Positions 55,466 to 64,000 of a stretch of DNA of 64,000 nt are shown one piece after another. A program made the translations under genes and the position numbers. The notes beneath the pieces were generated by a model. That model searched no databases. It was not told the origin of the DNA and saw nothing but the letters and a program-made list of their open reading frames with translations. Source of the DNA: CAVQJU01 sp963712905 (GTDB taxonomy: Bacteria > Acidobacteriota > Vicinamibacteria > Vicinamibacterales > CAVVIG01); NCBI GenBank assembly GCA_963712905.1, contig CAVQJU010000008.1, forward strand, positions 434,001 to 498,000. Reading direction: 5' to 3'. Each line of letters begins with the position of its first letter. The first letter of the stretch is position 1.

Positions 55466-56957
55466 TCGCCACGTCGTGCACGTGGCTCTCGCGGAAACCC
55501 GCGGCCGTGATGCGAATCAGCTTCGCTTCCTGCTGAAGCCGGCCGATGTTTCCGCAGCCGCAATAGCCCATACCGGCTCGAAGGCCCCCGACGAGTTGGT
55601 GCACCATCGCGGCGACGCTGCCCTTGTGGGCGACGCGGCCTTCGATGCCCTCCGGCACGAGCTTCTCGACCCCGCCGGCCAGCGTGCCGCTGTCGAGATC
55701 GAACTCGTCCTGGAAATAGCGATCGCGGCTGCCCTTCCGCATGGCGCCAATCGATCCCATGCCGCGATATTCCTTGAAGCTGCGGCCCTGGTAGAGGATC
55801 AGCTCGCCGGGGCTTTCATCCGTGCCGGCGAAAAGGTTGCCGATCATCGTGGCGCTGGCCCCGACGGCCAGGGCCTTGGTGATGTCCCCTGAGAAACGGA
55901 TCCCGCCGTCAGCAATCACCGGCACGTTGTGCCGCTCGGCCGCGCGCGCGCACTCCATGACGGCGCTGATCATCGGCACGCCGATGCCGGCAACGATGCG
56001 GGTCGTGCAGATGGAGCCGGCGCCGATGCCGACCTTCACGGCATCCACGCCCTCGCCGATCAACGCCTGTGTGCCTTCCGCGGTCGCGACGTTGCCGGCC
56101 ACCAGATCGACGTCAGGAAAGCGGCGGCGAATGCGGCGGACCATGTCGAGCACGTTCTGCGAGTGTCCATGCGCGGTGTCCACCACCAGCGCATCGACAT
56201 GGGCGGCCACGAGCGCCTCGGCCCGTTCTTCCGTGTCGCGCGCGATGCCGATTGCCGCGCCGCACCGAAGCCGGCCCAGTTCGTCCTTCGACGCGATGGG
56301 ATACTTGACCGCCTTCTGGATGTCCTTGACCGTGATGAGGCCCTTCAGCCGGAATTCACGATCCACCACGAGCAGCTTCTCGACCTTGTGCTGGTGGAGA
56401 ATTTCACGCGCTGCGTCGAGCGTCGTGCCGACCGGCACCGTGATCAAGTTGTCCTTGGTCATGATGTCGGAGATCGGCCGGTTCACGTTGGTTTCGAACC
56501 GAAGGTCGCGGTTGGTCAGGATCCCGACCAGGCGGCCTTCCTTGCTGCCATCCTCGGTAATCGGCACGCCCGAGATGCTGTACTTCTTCATCAGCTCGAG
56601 GGCTTCGTAGATCCGGTTGATCGGCGAGAGCGTGATCGGGTTCACGATCATGCCGCTCTCCGAGCGCTTCACGCGGTCAACCTCGGACGCTTGTTCCTCT
56701 ATCGACAGGTTCTTGTGGATGATGCCGAGGCCGCCGTGCTGGGCCATCGCGATGGCCAGGCGAGACTCGGTGACCGTATCCATGGCGGCGCTGACGAGCG
56801 GCACGTTGAGGCGGATGTTCCGGGTGAAGCGTGTGCTGACGTCCACCTGGTAGGGCAGGACCATCGAGTGCTGCGGGACGAGCAGCACATCGTCAAACGT
56901 CAGGGCGGTGGCCAGATCGGCGCCAATGGCCAGGAGCGGTTCGGTTTTTACATCCAT
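55431..56957 (-). CDS. guaB: IMP dehydrogenase
   Basis: 508 residues. LTFDDVLLVPQHSMVLPYQV and PLVSAAMDTVTESRLAIAMA open the barrel. Two CBS domains are inserted (VGILTNRDLRFE and LLVVDREFRLKGLITVKDI). The catalytic cysteine is in GIGAGSICTTRIVAGIG, and the flap carries EYRGMGSIGAMRKGSRDRYF. It converts IMP to XMP with NAD+, the first step to GMP. Its stop overlaps tsaE, and the secA gene ends 3 bases... on the opposite side, upstream on the same strand. Confidence 0.96.
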   Translation of the reverse strand: MDVKTEPLLAIGADLATALTFDDVLLVPQHSMVLPYQVDVSTRFTRNIRLNVPLVSAAMDTVTESRLAIAMAQHGGLGIIHKNLSIEEQASEVDRVKRSESGMIVNPITLSPINRIYEALELMKKYSISGVPITEDGSKEGRLVGILTNRDLRFETNVNRPISDIMTKDNLITVPVGTTLDAAREILHQHKVEKLLVVDREFRLKGLITVKDIQKAVKYPIASKDELGRLRCGAAIGIARDTEERAEALVAAHVDALVVDTAHGHSQNVLDMVRRIRRRFPDVDLVAGNVATAEGTQALIGEGVDAVKVGIGAGSICTTRIVAGIGVPMISAVMECARAAERHNVPVIADGGIRFSGDITKALAVGASATMIGNLFAGTDESPGELILYQGRSFKEYRGMGSIGAMRKGSRDRYFQDEFDLDSGTLAGGVEKLVPEGIEGRVAHKGSVAAMVHQLVGGLRAGMGYCGCGNIGRLQQEAKLIRITAAGFRESHVHDVAITKEAPNYRSE

Positions 56958-56960
56958 AGG

Positions 56961-59960
<3,000 letters not shown>

Positions 59961-60061
59961 CTACTGGGTGACAATCCGGATACTTCGACCGGGGATATCT
60001 ACTGATTGTAGCAGGAAACCGGCGAAACCCTGGCAGTTCTGGCGGGGAAAAACGACGCGAT

Positions 60062-60976
60062 TCAGCGGGTGGCCGGCTGCGTCAGGAGCTGCAGCGGGTT
60101 GATCAGGCGGCCGTTGACGAGGATTTCGTAGTGCAGGTGCGAGCCCGTGGACCGGCCCGTTGACCCGACATACCCGATGATGTCCCCGCGCTTCACGCTC
60201 TGGCCGGGCACGACGCCAAACGCGCTCAGGTGTCCGAACCGCGTCGCGAGCCCGAACGCATGCTTCACGACCACGAGGTTGCCGTAGTCGCCCGAGTAGG
60301 CCGCCGCCTCGACGACACCGTCGGCCGTGGCCAGCACGGCCTGGCCTTTTTCGGTCGAAATGTCGATGCCCTGGTGGTAGGCCGGCTCGCCGGTGAAGGG
60401 ATCGCTACGGCCGCCGAAAAATCCCGTGAGCCCGCCGTGCGTCGGCCAGATGGACGGGGTGGCGCTGGCCAGCGCTTCGCGCCGCTCGACATCGTGGCGC
60501 ACGAAGTTCAGCCGGCTTTCGAGCCCCTGGAGCAGGTCGCGCAGCGCGCCGAACGTGTCTTCCGGAGAGGTGAGTGAGCTCGAGAACACGCTCGACAGCA
60601 TGCTCGCCGCCATCGGTCCGCCGGACGCGCGCTGACGCACCGTCGCCGGAAGCTTACGGATGGCGTTGGCCGCCGCCGGATCGAGCTTCGCGCGCGAGCC
60701 GAGATCGTCGACGACGCCTTCGAGCGACTGGATTTGCGACGTGAGCTCGCCGGTCGCCGTGCGGTAGCTGGAGTTCTCGACTTCGAGCGCGGTGTTTTCC
60801 GCGCGCAGTTGATCGATCGCGTATCGCGCCTTCCAGTTCGCGCCCAGGCCCATCAGGATCGGCAGGGCAGCCAGCCCCGCGCAGACGAGGATGGCGGGGC
60901 GCAGGCTGAGCGTGAATCGGCGCACCAATCCCGAGGATCGGTCGGCGACAATCACGGTATAGCGGCGCGCGCGCAT
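60062..60976 (-). CDS. M23 family metallopeptidase (LytM domain) with coiled-coil
   Basis: 304 residues. A TM anchor (AILVCAGLAALPILMGLG) is followed by a coiled coil (YAIDQLRAENTALEVENSSY and onward to about residue 100). The LytM domain has YHQGIDIS (HxxxD), VVKHAFGLATRFGHLSAF and GSHLHYEILVNG (HxH), so all zinc ligands are present and the peptidoglycan endopeptidase should be active. It may act in cell separation or elongation. About 100 bases upstream of this gene's stop side is the secA start region, holding nothing else recognised. Confidence 0.88.
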   Translation of the reverse strand: MRARRYTVIVADRSSGLVRRFTLSLRPAILVCAGLAALPILMGLGANWKARYAIDQLRAENTALEVENSSYRTATGELTSQIQSLEGVVDDLGSRAKLDPAAANAIRKLPATVRQRASGGPMAASMLSSVFSSSLTSPEDTFGALRDLLQGLESRLNFVRHDVERREALASATPSIWPTHGGLTGFFGGRSDPFTGEPAYHQGIDISTEKGQAVLATADGVVEAAAYSGDYGNLVVVKHAFGLATRFGHLSAFGVVPGQSVKRGDIIGYVGSTGRSTGSHLHYEILVNGRLINPLQLLTQPATR

Positions 60977-61146
60977 AGTGTTCAGGTTCCGCCGTATTTA
61001 TCGGCGTTTCCGAGCAAAAACAACAACAGATGGGGGTTAACTGGCGGCGTGACGACGCCGCCGTCGAAAGCTTCCGAACTGTATCACACGCGTTACAGCC
61101 AACAAACTCGAGAATAACGCAGGCGAATATCCAGCGAAGATGCGAT

Positions 61147-61692
61147 TTACTTCTTTCGCGCCTGAATCTGCTCCATCACATAGGTCTTGAGCGCCGGACT
61201 GCTGAGACCGAGCGCGGTGGCTTCGGCTGAAGCGCGGTCCACGTCCCATTTGTCGATTTCGACGCGCTTGATCATCCACAGCGCCGCGGCACGATTCGCG
61301 CTCGCGCAGTGGATAAACGCCGGCTGGTTTTTCGGATCGCTGAGAGCCTTCAGGAAGTTGTCCACCAGCATCGGATCGGGCGCCGCCGCATTGAAGGGCA
61401 GGTGCACGTAATTGAGGTTCGCGGCCTTTGCCGCGGCGGCTTCTGCCTCGATCTCGGCGCCTGCTTCGCTCGCCAATCGCAGATTGACGACCGAGGCGTA
61501 CCCCATGCGTTTCACTTCCGAGAGCGCCGCCGGAGTCGTCGCGCCGGCACACGCCACCGTCGTCTCGACGCGCGAGAAGTTGACGATGCCGGGAACTGAT
61601 TCCTTCGTGACCGACTGCGCCGTGAGCAGCGCAGCGCTCACGACCGCGAAGGAGAGAGCCGCCGCCAGCCGCGTGCGTTTGGTGTTCATCAT
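61147..61692 (-). CDS. Secreted cysteine-phosphatase-like protein (Blh/DUF442-like)
   Basis: 181 residues. A signal peptide (LAAALSFAVVSAALLTAQSV) is followed by VACAGATTPAALSEVKRMGY and ASVVNLRLASEAGAEIEAEA, then the active-site loop FIHCASANRAAALWMIKRVE. The H-C-x4-R loop matches the DUF442/Blh phosphatase-like fold that is often fused or linked to persulfide dioxygenase, rather than classical CX5R tyrosine phosphatases. The substrate is unknown. It lies on the same strand as a DsrE-like gene 14 bases upstream, so the two probably form an operon. Confidence 0.7.
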   Translation of the reverse strand: MMNTKRTRLAAALSFAVVSAALLTAQSVTKESVPGIVNFSRVETTVACAGATTPAALSEVKRMGYASVVNLRLASEAGAEIEAEAAAAKAANLNYVHLPFNAAAPDPMLVDNFLKALSDPKNQPAFIHCASANRAAALWMIKRVEIDKWDVDRASAEATALGLSSPALKTYVMEQIQARKK

Positions 61693-61706
61693 GTTCTTCC
61701 AGCCCC

Positions 61707-62414
61707 CTAGACCGGTGTCGCCAGCGTGTAGCCGCGTTCCTGCGCGCGATTGACGGCCACGATTCCTGCGGACACGATGTGCGAGTTCGGAATCAGGTTC
61801 GCAACCACTTCGTTGTAGACCGCGTCGGCGTTTCCGCCCGGTCCGGCCAGCATGCCGGCAAAAAACTTCGTCGCCATCTGGCAGACCGCGAAGTGCACGC
61901 CGCGCTTGAGCAGCGTGTCCACTGTGGTGCCCATGTTCGCCAGATTGTCATAGCCGGCGGTGTTGTACAGGTTGACCGTCGGCGGCTGCTTGGTCTTCGG
62001 GTCGCTCAGGGTGGTCACACCGGTCAGCGGCGTGCCGTACTTCGCCCAGATCGCGTCCTTGTACGCGAACGGCGTCGCAAAGTGACGCGCGACGATGATC
62101 ACCGCCGCGTCCGGGTCCTTGAGGCCGTAGCCGGTGTCGCTCGCCATGAAGAAGTTGTTGGCATACGCGAGCGCGGCGCCGAAGGTCGGTGCGGTCGTCG
62201 CGTCGAACACGAACCGGTGTTTTCCGGGGAGCGTGTCCATCCAGTCGTCCTGCGTGTGGCGTGCCGGCTGGAACCGCGCCGCGCCGGTTGCGGCCTGAGC
62301 CGCCGCCTCGGGCGCGCCGCCGACCAGTGAAACGCCGGCGACAGACATGCCCGCGCCCAGGCGGGCCAGAAACGAACGACGCGCAACCGGCGATATCGTG
62401 GTGTGGTCAGACAT
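61707..62414 (-). CDS. Tat-exported DsrE/DsrF-like protein
   Basis: 235 residues from the ATG at 62412-62414. ARRSFLARLGAGMSVAGVSL is a twin-arginine signal, so the protein is exported folded. The body has VIIVARHFATPFAYKDAIWA and GVHFAVCQMATKFFAGMLAG with a conserved-looking Cys, followed by VVANLIPNSHIVSAGIVAVN, the pattern of DsrE-fold sulfur-carrier proteins. Sulfur relay in the periplasm is inferred. It is the first gene of a pair with the cysteine-phosphatase-like gene. Confidence 0.65.
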   Translation of the reverse strand: MSDHTTISPVARRSFLARLGAGMSVAGVSLVGGAPEAAAQAATGAARFQPARHTQDDWMDTLPGKHRFVFDATTAPTFGAALAYANNFFMASDTGYGLKDPDAAVIIVARHFATPFAYKDAIWAKYGTPLTGVTTLSDPKTKQPPTVNLYNTAGYDNLANMGTTVDTLLKRGVHFAVCQMATKFFAGMLAGPGGNADAVYNEVVANLIPNSHIVSAGIVAVNRAQERGYTLATPV

Positions 62415-62515
62415 GATGCCCTCGCTCCTGTGCAGGTTCTTTGTCGTTGGCCGCGCCAATCGCTGAATGGTAAGCCCCTCTATTGCCCGGGTCAATCCGC
62501 TTTCGCCCGCTCACC

Positions 62516-62586
62516 GCCGACTGCCGACTGCCGACCGCCGACTGGGGACTGCCGACTGCTGACTGCTGACTGCTGACTGCTGACTG
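62516..62586. repeat. 7-base tandem repeat (GCYGACT)n
   Basis: About ten units of GCCGACT or GCTGACT, with one irregular unit (GGGGACT). It ends 26 bases before the cytochrome gene's ATG. Repeats of this sort can change length by slippage and alter promoter spacing. No Shine-Dalgarno was recognised nearby. Confidence 0.7.
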
Positions 62587-62612
62587 AGATCGCGCTAGAC
62601 TTCCAATCGGCC

Positions 62613-63617
62613 ATGCCGCGCGCTCGCTCGTTTCCGCCGGTCGCCCCTGGCGCCCGTCTAGCCCTTGCCGCCATCGGCCTTGGCCTGCTCACCGCGGGGC
62701 TGGCCGGCGTCTCCGGCTGCGCCCGCACACCGGTGCCCACGACATCGTCCGGCGTGCCGCTGATGGGGCCGCTCATCCCGGCCCGCACGACCATGGTGAC
62801 GGCGTGGGATTTCCCGAAGAACCCGCTGACCGACAAGAGCCTGGACGACTCGCGCCTGTCGGCCGACATTCGATGGGGCTTCCGGCTCTTCACCAACACT
62901 CCGGCCGAGGCGCCGCGCTTCGCGCCGAGCCGCATGTCCTGCAACAACTGCCATCTGAACGGCGGACAGCGGGAGCGGTCGCTTCCGCTCGTGGGTGTCG
63001 CCGCAATGTTCCCCGAGTACAACCGCCGATCGGGCCGCCTCTACAGCCTCACCGATCGCATCGTCGACTGTTTCCTCCGCAGCGAAAACGCCACGGGCGC
63101 ACTCCCGGACGAGACCGCAGGCAGCGGCGATCGCGCGGAGGGCCCGGCCCCGGCGTCGAAAGAAGTGCTGGCCCTGGCGGCGTACATCACCTGGCTGGCG
63201 CGCGGGACCGCCGTCGGCAGCAACCCGACCTGGCGCGGCCAGAACACGATCGCCGCGGCCGCGCTCATCCCGGTCGCCAAGCTCGATGCGCGAAAAGGCG
63301 AGGCGACCTTCCAGGAGCGCTGCATCACGTGTCATGGTATGGACGGCCAGGGCGTAGCGGTGGGTGACAAGAAGCCGGGCCCGCTGTGGGGGCCCGACTC
63401 GTGGAACGACGGGGCCGGCGCGGCGCGCATTTACACGCTCGCCGGCATCATCCGGTACGCGATGCCTTACCTCGATCCGGGCAGCCTGTCAGACGAGGAC
63501 GCGCAGAACGTCGCGGCGTACATCAACTCGAAACCGCGGCCCGCGTATCCGTTCAAGGCACAGGACTACCTCACCGAGAAAATCCCGCCCGACAGCGTTT
63601 ACTACGCAAAGAAATAG
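62613..63617 (+). CDS. Dihaem cytochrome c, thiosulfate dehydrogenase (TsdA)-like
   Basis: 334 residues. An N-terminal hydrophobic segment ends in GVSGCARTP, a possible lipobox. The first haem site is MSCNNCHLNGGQRERSLPLV, with the family segment FPEYNRRSGRLYSLTDRIVD. The second haem site is RCITCHGMDGQG. Both CxxCH motifs and a downstream Met (YAMPYLDPGSLSDEDAQNVA) as possible axial ligand are present. TsdA oxidises thiosulfate to tetrathionate in the periplasm. Neighbouring sulfur-type genes support this, but the substrate is inferred. Confidence 0.75.
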   Translation: MPRARSFPPVAPGARLALAAIGLGLLTAGLAGVSGCARTPVPTTSSGVPLMGPLIPARTTMVTAWDFPKNPLTDKSLDDSRLSADIRWGFRLFTNTPAEAPRFAPSRMSCNNCHLNGGQRERSLPLVGVAAMFPEYNRRSGRLYSLTDRIVDCFLRSENATGALPDETAGSGDRAEGPAPASKEVLALAAYITWLARGTAVGSNPTWRGQNTIAAAALIPVAKLDARKGEATFQERCITCHGMDGQGVAVGDKKPGPLWGPDSWNDGAGAARIYTLAGIIRYAMPYLDPGSLSDEDAQNVAAYINSKPRPAYPFKAQDYLTEKIPPDSVYYAKK

Positions 63618-63621
63618 AAAG

Positions 63622-63712
63622 AATCGCGCAAAGGGCTCGGATGCGATCACGCAAAGGGCTCACTTGCGATCGCGCAACGTGCTCGGATGGGATCAAGCAA
63701 AGGAATTGCGCG
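63622..63712. repeat. 23-base tandem repeat, about four units
   Basis: Units start at 63622 (ATCGCGCAAAGGGCTCGGAT), 63645 (GATCACGCAAAGGGCTCACT), 63668 (GATCGCGCAACGTGCTCGGA) and 63691 (GATCAAGCAAAGGAATTGCG), at a steady 23-base spacing. They lie between the cytochrome gene and the convergent DUF1634 gene. No ORF or clear hairpin terminator runs through it. Confidence 0.65.
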
Positions 63713-63747
63713 CGACGTCTGAGCGCGTTGGAGGCCGTGACCGCGCG

Positions 63748-64000
63748 TTACCCCGCGCTGAGCGCGGCGGCGACGCTCGCGAAAAGCTCTAGGAGGACGA
63801 TGCCTGTGAGCGCGGCGAAGAGCCAGTCGCGCCGGCGTGTATACGTGAAGGCGGACACCGCCACCCGGACGATCGGTGTGGCCATCAGCAGAAGCAGGCC
63901 CATCGTGAGCAGGGCTCGCTGCGCGCCGCCGGCCGGGCGGAGAAGCGAGAGGGCGAGGCCCAGGGCCAGGCAGGCCGTACTGGCCAGGACGCCGATGCCG
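63748..64000 (-). CDS. DUF1634 family membrane protein (C-terminal part)
   Basis: The frame is open from the window edge to a TAA (63748-63750). About 83 residues are visible: a hydrophobic first helix (VLASTACLALGLALSLLRPA), then LLTMGLLLLMATPIVRVAVS and TRRRDWLFAALTGIVLLELF, matching the DUF1634 pattern. These small membrane proteins are often encoded next to TauE/SafE sulfite exporters, so such a gene may lie just beyond the window. The start is not visible. Confidence 0.6.
   Translation of the reverse strand, partial: GIGVLASTACLALGLALSLLRPAGGAQRALLTMGLLLLMATPIVRVAVSAFTYTRRRDWLFAALTGIVLLELFASVAAALSAG

Noticed and set aside
62516..63712. Tandem repeats as CRISPR arrays
   Set aside because: The units are contiguous with no variable spacers, and no cas genes are present.

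Overview
The window is GC-rich, densely coded bacterial DNA. The most likely source is an Acidobacteriota member of the Vicinamibacteria type. This is an inference from gene content: receptor-like Ser/Thr kinases with C-terminal TolB/WD40-like propellers, an Acidobacteria-type ECF sigma factor, secreted amidohydrolases and a tannase-like esterase. No rRNA or tRNA gene was found to test it. The one clear RNA gene is the class A RNase P RNA (about 35006-35446).

Layout. (1) 0.25-9.2 kb: a cell-surface glycan or glycolipid cluster with a GT-C membrane glycosyltransferase, DedA protein, GT2, flippase-like membrane protein, two GT4 enzymes, methyltransferase, SDR and hexapeptide acyltransferase. 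(2) 9.2-10.9 kb: ttcA and an outer-membrane barrel. (3) 10.9-18.9 kb: a tandemly duplicated signalling module. Each copy pairs a small secreted HELQH (HExxH) protein with a divergent Ser/Thr kinase-propeller gene, and an ECF sigma gene follows. All three plus-strand genes carry the same upstream element at nearly the same spacing. Copy 1 is riddled with frame changes. (4) 18.9-22.5 kb: VapBC, a GlpD-like oxidoreductase, a methyltransferase and a DapF homologue whose two catalytic cysteines are serines. (5) 22.7-31.9 kb: a tightly overlapped run radC-larC-metG-adenosine deaminase-tatD-polyprenyl synthase, then ligA. (6) 32.0-43.0 kb: an HtrA protease, an NtrC-type regulator, rnpB, an amidohydrolase, an epimerase, a beta-lactamase-fold hydrolase, a tannase-like esterase and minus-strand membrane or secreted proteins. 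(7) 43.3-47.6 kb: a secreted HhH protein, pseudopilin, PilZ protein, an AAA+ regulator without a GAFTGA loop, and a protein with a phospholipase A2 active-site motif. (8) 47.7-60 kb: glycine cleavage genes gcvT-gcvH-gcvP, a class IV aminotransferase, nnr-tsaE, guaB and secA. (9) 60-64 kb: an M23 peptidase, then a possible periplasmic sulfur cluster (Cys-phosphatase-like protein, Tat-exported DsrE-like protein, TsdA-like dihaem cytochrome, DUF1634 protein).

Two cross-cutting observations matter for users. First, many genes are interrupted by one-base frame changes. Six of these are repaired by deleting one C from a TACC (or G from GGTA) site, which looks like a recurrent sequencing or assembly artefact. 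The frame changes in kinase copy 1 are much denser and may be real decay. Second, five REP-like palindromes with a GTAG foot lie at gene ends, and three supply the stop codon of the adjoining gene. Several genes also have a TANNAT -10-like box only 8-14 bases before the start codon, suggesting leaderless or near-leaderless transcripts.
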